From contig JAFSCJ010000009.1 of the NCBI GenBank assembly GCA_017436845.1, positions 1-61,998 on the forward strand: DNA of 61,998 nt, written 5' to 3'. Below, in pieces: positions 47,101-55,079 of this stretch. How positions within the stretch are numbered: position 1 is the first letter of the stretch; every line of letters starts with the position of its first letter. The stretch is from Muribaculaceae bacterium (lineage in GTDB: Bacteria > Bacteroidota > Bacteroidia > Bacteroidales > Muribaculaceae). The notes under the pieces were generated by a model. It saw nothing but the letters and a program-made list of their open reading frames with translations. It did not search any database and was not told the origin of the DNA. The translations under genes and the position numbers were made by a program.

Positions 47101-48971
47101 CCCGCATTTGTAGTTGCCGATACGATAGGTGACAATGCTGAAGCATTACCCCAACGGTCAACAGCCGCCATTGCAAGGTAGTAAGTTGTCAATGGGCTAA
47201 GACCTGTCAATTCATAGGTATAAGCATCTCCTGATGTAGCAAATTTTGTATCGATGATAGCTTTATTGAGTGCCGTCAAGTCACTTTCAGCAGTAAATTC
47301 TTCAGTGCTGTAGTACAACACATGATGATTGACATTTCCTGTGCTTGAAGCAGGGATAATCCACTCAATTGTAATATTATCTTGAGCAGGAAGAGCGGTA
47401 AACGATGTAACCGCTTCAGGTGATTCCCCTTCAGGATTCATTTGAAGTGCTTTTACAGCATCAATGTAACCTGCTCCATGTAAACCCTCTTTCCCTTCAT
47501 TATATGCATAAAGGTCGTTTACTGAAGTAATAATTTGTTGACGGATTGTTTCAGCCGGCATTGTCTGACTGCCATGTTGAGATACTACAAGAGCAGCAAT
47601 ACCAGTAACGTGAGGTGTTGCCATTGATGTACCTTCATTGTAACCATATTCATTATTAGGCAATGTACTTAATACCCCACCGGCATTGCCATAGTCTAGC
47701 AAACCTCCGGGAGCAACAATATCGACCCATGAGCCATAATTTGAATATGTTGCTACAGTATAATCATTTGTCATAGAGCCTACTGCAACAACCGGTTCAT
47801 AACATGCAGGATAGAATTTACCGGTTGCTCCATCATTACCGGTTGCAAAGAACATTACACCACCGGTGAGATTACGTTGTGCTTTAACACTTGCGATATC
47901 ATTTTCATTTGTTGTTTTTGTGCCGATAAAGTAATCGATTGCGTCAAGCACATCTTGTTCATAGTAGCCATCTGTCGCCCAACCCCACGAACAGTTAGCG
48001 ATTGAAGCACCTCGATTAGCGGCATAAACGATAGCAGCGGCAAAGTCGCCTTCGCCGGAACCTGAACGAGAGTCAAACACTTGCACAGAAAGCAAGCTGA
48101 CACCTGATCCTGATGTGCCGTCACCACCGGCAACACCACACACCCCTATGCCATTGTTATTGACGGCGGCAACAGTTCCGGCAACGTGAGTACCATGAGC
48201 ATGAGGATAGACATCTTTATTGTTTGTACAGAAGTTCCACCCATAAATATCGTCGACATATCCGTTTTGGTCATCATCGACACCCGGTTCACCATTTTGT
48301 TCTGCTTCATTATAAAGGAAGTTCCCAGCAAGGTCCTCATGAGTGTAATCGATACCACCATCTATGATGGCAACAATAACATCTTTTCGACCTGTTGTGG
48401 TTTTCCAAGCTTCAAACAAATTTATATCGGCACCTGCTTTACTTCCGCTCAATGCACCTGTATTGTTGTAATGCCATTGGCTTGATAAGCGAGGGTCATT
48501 AAAAGGCATTGCGCTTGGTCTTTCCACCGTAGAAAGAGGGTTGATTGTAGTAAACTCACCTTTTCCTTCTTTCAATTCCATGGGGACTTTGCAAGTGGCA
48601 ACTTGTACACCGGCAGTGCGGTCAAAAATTGCTTTTGCCTGCATTGGGTTAACACTCTCGTCAAACGACACTTCATACCAACGGTCGAGACCGTAAAGAG
48701 CCATCTGAGCCTCATGTTTGGGTGAGTAAGGGAACACCCTGCGAATGCTTGTAGCTTTGACTTTTTGCGATGCCACATCAAGAGTGTGGATGCCGGTTGA
48801 CATCACTCCCTTTGTTGCAAAATGGGCTTTTGTTCCGAGCTTGGTTGCAACTTGTTCTTGCAACTTCACACGAATGACACCCTTGCGCGGTGTCAAAGTC
48901 TCAGCTTGCGCAAAAATGCCACAAGTCAATACAACGACAAGTAGCAACAAAAATCTTGTGATTTTTTGCAT
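41142..48971 (-). CDS. Giant secreted subtilisin-family (S8) protease with T9SS domain
   Basis: A 2609-residue protein, the largest here. Signal peptide 1-~23 (cut after AQA). A prodomain (~30-155) precedes an S8 catalytic domain (~160-510) with Asp204 (IIDGGIDYTHED), His259 (HGTHVAG), oxyanion Asn379 (ATGND) and Ser449 (GTSMATPH), all intact. A fibronectin-like domain follows (~520-615). The rest is a chain of Ig-like and HYDIN/ASPM-type beta domains, with two related modules of the form FEFPFYGxxYxxxYI, and a cadherin-like pair near 2400-2520. Residues ~2535-2609 (VYPNPVVETLYV to LYILKVTANGG) are a type A T9SS sorting domain. A strong terminator follows; no clear promoter is seen in the 190-base gap upstream. 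Confidence 0.93.
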   Translation of the reverse strand: MQKITRFLLLLVVVLTCGIFAQAETLTPRKGVIRVKLQEQVATKLGTKAHFATKGVMSTGIHTLDVASQKVKATSIRRVFPYSPKHEAQMALYGLDRWYEVSFDESVNPMQAKAIFDRTAGVQVATCKVPMELKEGKGEFTTINPLSTVERPSAMPFNDPRLSSQWHYNNTGALSGSKAGADINLFEAWKTTTGRKDVIVAIIDGGIDYTHEDLAGNFLYNEAEQNGEPGVDDDQNGYVDDIYGWNFCTNNKDVYPHAHGTHVAGTVAAVNNNGIGVCGVAGGDGTSGSGVSLLSVQVFDSRSGSGEGDFAAAIVYAANRGASIANCSWGWATDGYYEQDVLDAIDYFIGTKTTNENDIASVKAQRNLTGGVMFFATGNDGATGKFYPACYEPVVAVGSMTNDYTVATYSNYGSWVDIVAPGGLLDYGNAGGVLSTLPNNEYGYNEGTSMATPHVTGIAALVVSQHGSQTMPAETIRQQIITSVNDLYAYNEGKEGLHGAGYIDAVKALQMNPEGESPEAVTSFTALPAQDNITIEWIIPASSTGNVNHHVLYYSTEEFTAESDLTALNKAIIDTKFATSGDAYTYELTGLSPLTTYYLAMAAVDRWGNASALSPIVSATTNAGPKMTVNKSSLTMTIDAATSLVGTTVFNIGNDDEGLLKWEGKIATKSFTVATKSVMTKPVAGLNGMLKSRIGATPYAANEKLSTDDYIKSDYPVKFSYYKEYWASIGESDKTLPNSQAQWFYVDEATYPNGFNLTNVEIGSTYGQDPTVQIYNGSGAITAANLLQEIKPSDFYNGMQITLTEQLYFAPGESFWVVVHFPAESNQDNYPLGLANADAAYGSYSYMSNDMGKTWLPLVDALKGSSYEVMGSEVSWALTAISKNPAWDQVFSLSPSEGTVKYGETQAVNMVNDGQKLVNGTYRFNVSFTTNESEKNSIVVPVTVTVKNNNPEMTPVKVVNFGSLLVGETKTIDVEVFNEGFGHFGDKYGQLNSSNCAVSSEHYSINTNDLYTGFPARATSVVPVTYSPKSSGSHTGTVTFTSVNGVEFRITMQGVATDPAKISIEPDTVAVGNLDVDSDAITKEFSIKNEGNYPLEYVFPKFSDRKLEISSSKSSHKYGYSSLTNLNGATDFAYDGNPALLDATDVTSTFTDDVKCTGAINLGFEFPFYGKTYSQIYINSLGGISFSIGELSYFPPLTESSESLKGIGYISAYGHQLQFGPNSKVSYAKQDGKFVVSYSNVLAVKYDVETSPISFHIALSANGDIEIFYDDYERLDDMGNSLLFQEGSTLFCGIKDPEGNDPLVVTSADVADYWGNNDDPAGDVYAQFKAQSSIKFEAPAAYFVTNIAPAYGIVNPGESATLIATIKGNETMYSGETINRLVVESNDPANATSYVTFNANIVGANLLPVAAVESESVDFGQVFRTSVAKKAVTVKNTGKSAFDVTAIAIANAKFTTDIATPFAIEAGMSKDIIVTLPTVNEGVVADEMTITTAVGGLNVQLAGEVIGCPGIELSFTEITETVESGDTLTKELIIKNTGDENLVYSIVPGSFTTVTDNNIDNAKVSYVYNSATDDSNVKFEWVDIETTGLGERNAFSYYNTHDYVAVELPFEFPFYGEKYNKMYIYNTGFVSFTERNDEKIWPEPPADFPKGSVYTNIIAPYWGMHTMDTNTTAGTYHYMTENEIIVSWMEYGNTMNMGVCFQLIMKKDGSYKFQYKGLGEYAIIYDTFGLAGASSEGGEESIIIPDRLIQFNNAVQFYPVVESTIAAGENKTVVVDVETNKMAGKYTDAVKISTNVPANEKIEIPVNLTVTGIAKPVFPTDTIVEEHVAGYVDMSGPLASMGAGSYDLIVKIGNDGKAAFTITNMMIDCDVFTPYPEYPDYTMPVFQYIGYYGMQYDYWGDPIGMAWGVYYGGSFEVGADGTEIAIPVSYEVASMIGEYKGKLILSVEGLENLSTIEIPFKVLTTDVPYAYLDKPEIRVENAAPNYVGTETVTLANMGAYKLTYELRLDPTGEGEEIPESDLGGGGIAPMANKNALNEEQLKALEGLITPSLKPLETAPTSLDAPTDFEYNNILYYPAVEGSQTLTYGTGNTYGEYKAATHYVAPADGFNISHVYIATTLTNPSDGSKISNADVKVEIIAGNDYENGVVIGKGVTHIDEMEGARFVILALDRAVYLNPGQEFYVRVSYPVGVEYPAYLSSKQDAVVDNRYMGYVEGYGWFDLAAMFKNQYGSIGYIMSCLETVPGAPWVKILNADSDKTGTLEPEASIDLNFEINAANAPLEKGNKAVLVVKSNDPSQPVINFPIYLDNNAAPEITAPSQIVYAKEAETTRVEVVVKDVENDDFAIRLDDSGNMSKIQSVTAINGNQAEITIDGNNVSVKNAAEGVKMIVGITPEYETAGEYTFTVTATDTCTLERQATVNYVVEHTNRAPEASTIANISIVEGSSSNVIKFADYFTDPDGDEMTYSLIFTADDIVTAYTTETGVIFYGETVGSVYVAIIATDVNGAETATYFEISVTELSGIENISINAEVGVYPNPVVETLYVTCGFDSDNVNYSIYSENGAVVYSSTCTSVQGEAKTINVSNLADGLYILKVTANGGVATYPIVKQ

Positions 48972-49083
48972 AAGATGATAATTAATTGATTAATAATATG
49001 ATTTGAATTTTAATTGGAATTTCAAAATCTTAAAGACCCTACACTATTGTACCTTTTCTAAAATTTCACAAAATTACAAAAAA

Positions 49084-49127
49084 AATGAGCGAATTTTACC
49101 ACAAAACAGGACTAAACTCGCTCATTT
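49084..49127 (-). terminator. Terminator of the endonuclease I gene
   Basis: AATGAGCGA (49084-49092) pairs with TCGCTCATT (49118-49126); on the minus strand a run of seven Ts follows at 49078-49085. The loop is long (25 bases). Confidence 0.65.
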
Positions 49128-49161
49128 CCATTTTTATAGGCTTATTTTATAGACTATCTTT

Positions 49162-50817
49162 TCACTTTACTATAATTTTAACGGGCGTGCGATGTTCATT
49201 AGTTGTCAAGAAATACACCCCATGGGGTAATGTCATTTCCATTTCGTTTTCAATTATGGGCACACTCATTACCGACTTCCCTGATATGTCATGCAACACA
49301 CCTCCGGTGTGTATGTCACCACATATAATTCTAATCCACCCGGGATAAGATATTACTGCCAACGGTTTATCCATCTCTACGCCTGAAATTCCCGAATGTT
49401 CAACAAACACAACATTTGATGCCGGAGATTTATATCCCAAGCGTACGGATTGCACCGAGTAACTTTCTGAGTCGGAGCCTTCAAAATCGGTTATCTCCAG
49501 ATAATTTTCCTCTGTTTCAATTTCTTCGATTGTAGCAGAACCACCCACATATCGGGTGCGAGTAACAAGATAATAATCTATCGTTTCACCCTCAGGAATT
49601 TCCCAATTTGCGACATAGCTTGTCGATGTAACGGATGATGGCGGCAAGGCATTAATAGTCGACAATATTGGAACCTCAAGACATCTGCCCATAATAGACA
49701 CGCTTTGAGAGCCTTCAATACCGCCATCATAGATAATTAACTTTGTTAAATGATCGGCCAATGCTGTCGGGCTATAGGTTACTGAAAGCCAATATCCTTC
49801 GGCACTATTAACCAATGTAGCGTCCACTTCAGAATCAGACAACGAAAACATCGTTTTGTCATCTTGAGAAAGTACAAGCGAGAGCCTTCCCGTTAGATTT
49901 TCTCCTTTCAACGGTAATTTCATTGTCTTTGACGAGCCTATTGCTACCTCCCCAAAGTCAAGTATCGCATCTTTGGCAGGGGAGATGAGTGCAGGAGTTC
50001 CACCGGGAACGTCTTCGTTTTGAATATAGAACAACTCACCTTTTTTATTTCCCCAAATATATTCGGCGAGTTCGGGATAATCAATAAACGGATTTCTATT
50101 GTTTTGAAAAGAATATACCACATCATTGCGATCGGTTTCCTTTTGACTCACAGGGTCTTCTCGATGCCATCTCAACAATAAATCGATAGCCCACGTGTTT
50201 AATGTAGGATAAGTTCCTGTTTGCATCATATAGGTATATTTCCATGTGAGATTTTGGTAGCAAGTTGCCATATAAAAATAAGTGCGTGCAAAATCACCTT
50301 TATACTCATCGGCCGGCTCAAACACTCTTGATGCGCCGCCACCCTGACCGGTAACGGCATACCCCACTTTTGAAACACCGTTATCAAACGTTGGTGTACC
50401 TGACACCTCTCCAAGAGGATAATTACTCTTGGCAGAATTGGCATTCATTTCCGAAGGATAAAGGTGATTGAGGTCGGTATATGCCGGAATACTTGTCGTG
50501 CCACCCCACCAACTCTTGGGAACACAATGCTCGCGATTCATACCCGTAAAACTCGGATAGGAAAATGTCTCATTGGAATACATTTCCCACCATTCTGTCC
50601 CATTGGGGCGCACATCGGTCTTCTGAAAATAACTGGGCAATGCACTATAAGACGACACCTGAGTGTGGTCATATATGATATTACACAATGCTGTTTTTAA
50701 TTCTGAGGTTGCTTTTCCGTTTAAACCGGTATAATAACCTGTCGGTATTTCAGCATTTACAGTCAAGACTGTAAATATCGACAATATTTCCAATAATATA
50801 ATTCTTCCTCTCTTCAT
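49162..50817 (-). CDS. Secreted endonuclease I family nuclease with T9SS domain
   Basis: A 551-residue exported protein with a signal peptide (1-~22). Residues ~24-260 are an endonuclease I (EndA) domain: NREHCVPKSWWG (His97 as the likely general base), TDLNHLYPSEMNANSAKSN (metal-binding Asn/His at 117-127) and YPLGEVSG. It probably degrades extracellular DNA. A HYDIN-like beta domain (~285-375) and a fibronectin-like domain (~385-475) follow, then a T9SS-like end (LHDISGKSVMSVPI to GVYFLTTNEHRTPVKIIVK). The U32 gene lies 26 bases upstream on the same strand. Confidence 0.92.
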   Translation of the reverse strand: MKRGRIILLEILSIFTVLTVNAEIPTGYYTGLNGKATSELKTALCNIIYDHTQVSSYSALPSYFQKTDVRPNGTEWWEMYSNETFSYPSFTGMNREHCVPKSWWGGTTSIPAYTDLNHLYPSEMNANSAKSNYPLGEVSGTPTFDNGVSKVGYAVTGQGGGASRVFEPADEYKGDFARTYFYMATCYQNLTWKYTYMMQTGTYPTLNTWAIDLLLRWHREDPVSQKETDRNDVVYSFQNNRNPFIDYPELAEYIWGNKKGELFYIQNEDVPGGTPALISPAKDAILDFGEVAIGSSKTMKLPLKGENLTGRLSLVLSQDDKTMFSLSDSEVDATLVNSAEGYWLSVTYSPTALADHLTKLIIYDGGIEGSQSVSIMGRCLEVPILSTINALPPSSVTSTSYVANWEIPEGETIDYYLVTRTRYVGGSATIEEIETEENYLEITDFEGSDSESYSVQSVRLGYKSPASNVVFVEHSGISGVEMDKPLAVISYPGWIRIICGDIHTGGVLHDISGKSVMSVPIIENEMEMTLPHGVYFLTTNEHRTPVKIIVK

Positions 50818-50843
50818 TCTGTAATATCTTGTACATTAAGCTT

Positions 50844-52088
50844 CTATTGACTTGTCGGCACCCAACGATAAAGACGATCGCTTGGACGTATTTTTGTATC
50901 AACCTTGAATGAAAATCTCTCCCCTTTGACGGTTTTTTCTACCGGTTTGAGATCGACACGTATTTCATCGATTGTCATTATCACAGCTCCGGTCGTTGGT
51001 CCTGTAATCACAACTTCATCACCCACATGCAACTCTCCGCTTTCCATTTGAAACTCGGCAACACCTATGTTTGAGAAATAGCGAATTCCCTTAGCTGCAT
51101 AGGTCTTCACGCGAGTTGCTGATGAGCCATATTTTGCCGACCACTCGCCAAGACGCTGTCCGAGATAATATCCGTTCCAGAATCCACGATTGAATATCTT
51201 TGTCAATTGCTCATCCCATGACGCAATTTTTTCTTCGCTGAAGGTACCATTGCAACAAGCGTCAATGGCTTCACTATAACATTGAACGGCAATTTTCACA
51301 TATTCGGGACCTCTTGCACGCCCTTCAATCTTAAACACCGTTACACCGGCATCAATCATTTTGTTCAAGAAATGAATTGTCTTGAGATCTTTAGGCGACA
51401 TGATATATTTGTTTTCCACATTGAGTTCTTCGCCGGTTTCGCAATCGCGCACGGTGTAACCACGACGGCATATTTGAGTGCATCCGCCACGATTAGCCGA
51501 GTAGTTCATTTCATGAAGGCTTAAATAACATTTGCCCGATACTGCCATGCACAATGCGCCATGACAGAACATCTCAATGCGCACTTTCTTCCCATGAGGA
51601 CCTGTAATGTTTTCACGATCGATCGCTTCTGAAATTGCTTTTACTTGGTCGAGATTTAACTCACGAGCAAGCACCACAACATCGGCAAACCGGGCATAAA
51701 ATCTCACCGCCTCGATGTTTGACACATTCACTTGTGTAGAGATGTGCACCTCCACATCTATTGAACGAGCATATGAGATTGCAGCCATGTCAGACGCAAT
51801 AATCGCCGATATCCCCGACTGTTTTACTGCATCAATAATCTTGTGGCATGTTTCGATATCTTCATCATAGATGATAGTGTTGACAGTGAGATAGGATTTC
51901 ACTCCATTCTCATCACATATGCGAGCAATGTTGTGCAAGTCGTCGAGCGTAAAGTTTACTGACGAGCGAGCACGCATATTCAGTCCCTCAACGCCAAAAT
52001 ATATTGCATCGGCTCCGGCCTCTATCGCAGCATGCAACGATTCATAACTGCCCACCGGTGCCATTATCTCAAAATCTTTCCTTTCCAT
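50844..52088 (-). CDS. U32-family tRNA hydroxylation protein (TrhP-like)
   Basis: A 414-residue protein of the peptidase U32 family. Despite the name, characterised members (TrhP, RlhA) hydroxylate RNA with prephenate-derived chemistry and a Fe-S cluster. The core has FEIMAPVGSYESLHAAIEAGADAIYFG at the start, HGALCMAVSGKCYLSLHEMNYSANRGGCTQICRRGY with the conserved Cys set, and FKIEGRARGPEYV. At 414 residues it fits the TrhP type (tRNA wobble uridine 5-hydroxylation) better than the longer RlhA. Divergent from mnmD, also a wobble-uridine enzyme. Confidence 0.9.
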   Translation of the reverse strand: MERKDFEIMAPVGSYESLHAAIEAGADAIYFGVEGLNMRARSSVNFTLDDLHNIARICDENGVKSYLTVNTIIYDEDIETCHKIIDAVKQSGISAIIASDMAAISYARSIDVEVHISTQVNVSNIEAVRFYARFADVVVLARELNLDQVKAISEAIDRENITGPHGKKVRIEMFCHGALCMAVSGKCYLSLHEMNYSANRGGCTQICRRGYTVRDCETGEELNVENKYIMSPKDLKTIHFLNKMIDAGVTVFKIEGRARGPEYVKIAVQCYSEAIDACCNGTFSEEKIASWDEQLTKIFNRGFWNGYYLGQRLGEWSAKYGSSATRVKTYAAKGIRYFSNIGVAEFQMESGELHVGDEVVITGPTTGAVIMTIDEIRVDLKPVEKTVKGERFSFKVDTKIRPSDRLYRWVPTSQ

Positions 52089-52109
52089 TGTGCAATTGTT
52101 TTACTGCTA

Positions 52110-52117
52110 CAAAGATA
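52110..52117 (-). promoter_or_regulatory. Promoter -7 box for the U32 gene
   Basis: The minus strand reads TATCTTTG, 21 bases before the ATG. It is back to back with the mnmD promoter 35 bases away. Confidence 0.6.
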
Positions 52118-52151
52118 CACAATTACAACTTGACTAATCAAGAAAAAGTCT

Positions 52152-52179
52152 TAATTTTGTAAATCTAATTAGACTAATT
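52152..52179 (+). promoter_or_regulatory. mnmD promoter and overlapping palindrome
   Basis: TAATTTTG at 52152-52159 is the -7 box. A perfect palindrome AATTAG-A-CTAATT follows at 52167-52179, just past the expected start of the RNA, and GACTAAT recurs at 52132-52138 between the divergent promoters. The palindrome could be an operator; no regulator is known. Confidence 0.5.
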
Positions 52180-52185
52180 GGAACA

Positions 52186-52842
52186 ATGACTCAACATATA
52201 GTGCAAATGACTGATGACGGCTCGGCAACAATTTTTATTCCTGAGATGGACGAACATTACCATTCAGTTAAGGGAGCTCTGACCGAGTCGCTCCACATTT
52301 ATCGCGATTGTGCTTTTATGCACCGTAGTGCCGGCACTCGATTACGCTTGCTCGAAGTGGGATTTGGCACCGGTCTGAATGCTACCGTTACCGCAATGAT
52401 TGCCGACAGCAACCACCCTGTTCACTATATTACACTTGAAAAATATCCTGTGTCTGAAGAGGTATTATCTTCATTACACTATGACAACATTGTTGATAAA
52501 ACCCTCTTTAACGCAATACACCACGCACCATGGGACACCCCGGTAGAGATAACTCCCTATTTCACGATAGAGAAACGCCGTTGTGATTACACATGCGATG
52601 AGTTGCCCAATGAAATCGACGTCGTTTACTTTGATGCTTTTGCACCTGAAAAGCAACCTGACATGTGGACTGCCGAAGCCTTCAGTCGCCTTTTCAACAC
52701 CCTTAATCCCAGAGCTGTCCTCACCACCTATTGTGCCAAAGGAGAGATACGCCGACTACTCACTGCCACCGGCTTTATTGTAGAGCGGCTTTCCGGTCCG
52801 GTGGGAGGAAAACGTGAAATCCTACGCGCAACAAAAAAATAG
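52186..52842 (+). CDS. mnmD: tRNA 5-methylaminomethyl-2-thiouridine methyltransferase (MnmD)
   Basis: A 218-residue SAM enzyme equal to the methyltransferase half of E. coli MnmC, which completes mnm5s2U at tRNA wobble position 34. The SAM motif is LLEVGFGTGLNATVTAM, then ITLEKYPVSEEV, DVVYFDAFAPEKQPDMW with the catalytic pocket, and GGKREILRA at the end. The FAD-dependent MnmC1 half is absent, as in other stand-alone MnmD proteins. Confidence 0.95.
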   Translation: MTQHIVQMTDDGSATIFIPEMDEHYHSVKGALTESLHIYRDCAFMHRSAGTRLRLLEVGFGTGLNATVTAMIADSNHPVHYITLEKYPVSEEVLSSLHYDNIVDKTLFNAIHHAPWDTPVEITPYFTIEKRRCDYTCDELPNEIDVVYFDAFAPEKQPDMWTAEAFSRLFNTLNPRAVLTTYCAKGEIRRLLTATGFIVERLSGPVGGKREILRATKK

Positions 52843-52885
52843 CCCTTCACGACACAATCGCACATCCAAGCCGTTTCCGCAACCA

Positions 52886-52893
52886 TAACTTTG
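52886..52893 (+). promoter_or_regulatory. Promoter -7 box for the capsid-portal cassette
   Basis: TAACTTTG matches TAnnTTTG, 28 bases before the first gene of the cassette. The -33 element is weak. The box suggests that the cassette is transcribed on its own and not only by read-through from mnmD, which has no clear terminator. Confidence 0.45.
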
Positions 52894-52921
52894 CATTGTA
52901 ATTACCAAATAACGCAATATT

Positions 52922-53239
52922 ATGGAAAAAGAAATCATGGAAACACACGAGCCCGATGTTGAGACAACATCAACTCCCGAAATCGCCATCGAGAGCGAAA
53001 CAACTCCCTCTACCGAACTCCCTATACAGACAGAGGTGCCTACACAACAACCCGACATCGCTACTCTCATTGCCGAAGCCGAAGAGCGAGGATATCTGCG
53101 CGGGCGCAACGAGAAAATAGCCATGGAGATGCGCTCGCCATCATTGTGGGAGACAATGCGAGAGCCTGACGACAAGCCCGAACACGAAAAACCCCAACCA
53201 TTAATTCTTAATCACCTACGCCCCAGTGTGTGGGACTAA
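52922..53239 (+). CDS. Small acidic protein, possible scaffold of the capsid cassette
   Basis: A 105-residue protein of unknown family. Residues 1-~55 are acidic and rich in E, T, P and S, probably disordered. A predicted helix follows (about 55-80, DIATLIAEAEERGYLRGRNE), and the end carries LNHLRPSVWD. An acidic disordered part plus one helix, placed just before a capsid gene, is the layout of many phage scaffolding proteins; this role is inference. It ends 27 bases before the capsid-like gene. Confidence 0.6.
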   Translation: MEKEIMETHEPDVETTSTPEIAIESETTPSTELPIQTEVPTQQPDIATLIAEAEERGYLRGRNEKIAMEMRSPSLWETMREPDDKPEHEKPQPLILNHLRPSVWD

Positions 53240-53266
53240 TCTATTAACCCATTAATTCTAAACACT

Positions 53267-54544
53267 ATGAACAATTCAACTATTATCACAGGAACAGCAG
53301 GAGGAAAACATGTAGTAGCAGGACCTCTGACAACCGAACTTACCAATGAAGCTTCACCATCACTTTTACGCAACGAGATTGACGACCGCATAGTGAAAAT
53401 ACGCCCCATGTCAACACCCATCGACCAACTTTCGCGATGGGCAGGTGCAAGATTGTGCGGTAGCATGATTGTCGATTACTACTCTGTTGACACCAAACCC
53501 ACCGACACTAAACTCAAAGTCGAATACGAGGAGGAGGGCACAAGCGGTGCCGGTGGATACCCTATTGCTACCATATTCACCGAAAACGACTCGATGTTTG
53601 AGCCATCGGAAACTATCCTTGTCCCCGAAATTTCAGGGTATGAGAGCGACGGAACGACTCAAATGGGCGCACTTGTTCTATATGTCGTTTCTAAACCTGA
53701 AAGTGGAGGCTTGTGTGTCATTGCGGCAAATGGCAAACGTGTTGAAGGAGAGGCCAACTGCGTGCCATCAATCCCACAAGGGACTCAATTAGTGAGAATG
53801 GGACGTGCCGCAGCCGAACTTGATGTGCAAACAGCCCAATTTGAAGCACTCCCCACCAAAAGTCGCAACTACTGTCAAATCTTCAAAGCTCAAGTCGAAC
53901 AATCGACATTCCAAAAGATCGCCAACAAAGAGGTGGGATGGAGCTTCTCCGACCAAGAGGAGGTTGCCATTATAGACATGCGCCTCGGCATGGAGAAAAA
54001 CTTCCTCTTTGGCACTCAATGTCGCGTCTATGATGCTAATAAACGTAATGAGGTGCTATTGACCGGTGGCATCTGGAATCAAGCCGGACGCCAACACACC
54101 TATACTACCGGTAAGTTTGACTCAAATGCACTTGTCGCACTCTCTCGCGATGCCTTTACCGCCAATGCCGGCTCCTCACGCAAGATTCTCATCGGTGGCA
54201 CAGGTCTCATCGAAAGCATCAACAAAATGGAGTACAACAAGGTAATTACTGCCGGCGATACAGTAACAAAATGGGGTATCGATTTCAATGAGTTGCGCAC
54301 TAAATTCGGCACTCTATATGTGCTGCACTCTGAAATTTTCGACCAATGCGGACACTACAACGATGGATTTGTGCTTGATCCCGAATATTTGACAAAATAT
54401 TGCCATGTACCGTTCCGCACCGAACTGCTCGATCTCAAGAAAAGCGGTGTGCGCAACACCGATGCCATCGTCATCACCGAGGCAAGCTGTCTTGTGTTGC
54501 GATATCCGCAAGCCCACATGAGAGTAATCGCTAAAACTGCCTGA
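53267..54544 (+). CDS. Phage major-capsid-like protein (SU10/DUF5309 type)
   Basis: A 425-residue protein that I place with SU10-type (DUF5309) HK97-fold capsid proteins from overall pattern: LLRNEIDDRIVKIRPMSTPIDQLSRWAG near 35-60, an E-loop and P-domain section with NYCQIFKAQVEQS (about 205-217), DMRLGMEKNFLFG (about 236-248), and RKILIGGTGLIESINKM. No transmembrane or signal segment is present. It shares its last base with the next start (TGATG). Frame is intact over the full expected length. Family assignment needs a structure or profile match; an encapsulin-like shell is a possible alternative. Confidence 0.65.
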   Translation: MNNSTIITGTAGGKHVVAGPLTTELTNEASPSLLRNEIDDRIVKIRPMSTPIDQLSRWAGARLCGSMIVDYYSVDTKPTDTKLKVEYEEEGTSGAGGYPIATIFTENDSMFEPSETILVPEISGYESDGTTQMGALVLYVVSKPESGGLCVIAANGKRVEGEANCVPSIPQGTQLVRMGRAAAELDVQTAQFEALPTKSRNYCQIFKAQVEQSTFQKIANKEVGWSFSDQEEVAIIDMRLGMEKNFLFGTQCRVYDANKRNEVLLTGGIWNQAGRQHTYTTGKFDSNALVALSRDAFTANAGSSRKILIGGTGLIESINKMEYNKVITAGDTVTKWGIDFNELRTKFGTLYVLHSEIFDQCGHYNDGFVLDPEYLTKYCHVPFRTELLDLKKSGVRNTDAIVITEASCLVLRYPQAHMRVIAKTA

Positions 54545-55077
54545 TGATGAAATTGAGACTAAGCACCGATGAAATGCTGTCTCAATGGCGCATGCGACGT
54601 GCGTTGGAGCCTTTACGCTCCGACTGCACCGTCGAGCGCATTGACGGCATCGACCTTGACTCCTTCCTGATGATGGAAATGAAGGATTGGTATCTCAAAC
54701 TGCTTGATACAGCACCCATCCACCTACTCACACTCACCGACATCGCCTCTAAAGTATCGCCCTCTAAAAACAAAGACCTCTCGGTAACAATCCATCTGCC
54801 ACAAGGATGCCGACGCGTGATAGAACTGGCACTTGACTGTTCTCCCGTTCCGATAAAAATCACCACAGCCGACACCCCATTAGCCTTATGTCAGCAAAAC
54901 CCTTTCAGCCGGTCGGGAGCAGTGTCTCCTATTGCCATACACAGCCATGGCAATCTCACCATCTATGCCGGGAACGATGATTTCAACATCGTTAAACTGC
55001 TGTGCGTCATGGAGCCTGACAACGGATTTTACGAACTTGACGAAGCAGCATTGTCGCTAATTTCTCAACTTCCATAG
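54544..55077 (+). CDS. Unknown protein between capsid- and portal-like genes
   Basis: A 177-residue soluble protein without a recognised family. The start (LRLSTDEMLSQWRMRRALEPLR) is helical; the middle is alpha/beta with VTIHLPQGCRRVIELALD and a conserved-looking NPFSRSGAVSPIAI. The ATG overlaps the capsid stop codon, and the portal-like gene begins 2 bases after its stop, so all three are probably translated together. By position it could be a head-completion or adaptor protein, but nothing in the sequence proves this. Confidence 0.6.
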   Translation: MMKLRLSTDEMLSQWRMRRALEPLRSDCTVERIDGIDLDSFLMMEMKDWYLKLLDTAPIHLLTLTDIASKVSPSKNKDLSVTIHLPQGCRRVIELALDCSPVPIKITTADTPLALCQQNPFSRSGAVSPIAIHSHGNLTIYAGNDDFNIVKLLCVMEPDNGFYELDEAALSLISQLP

Positions 55078-55079
55078 CC

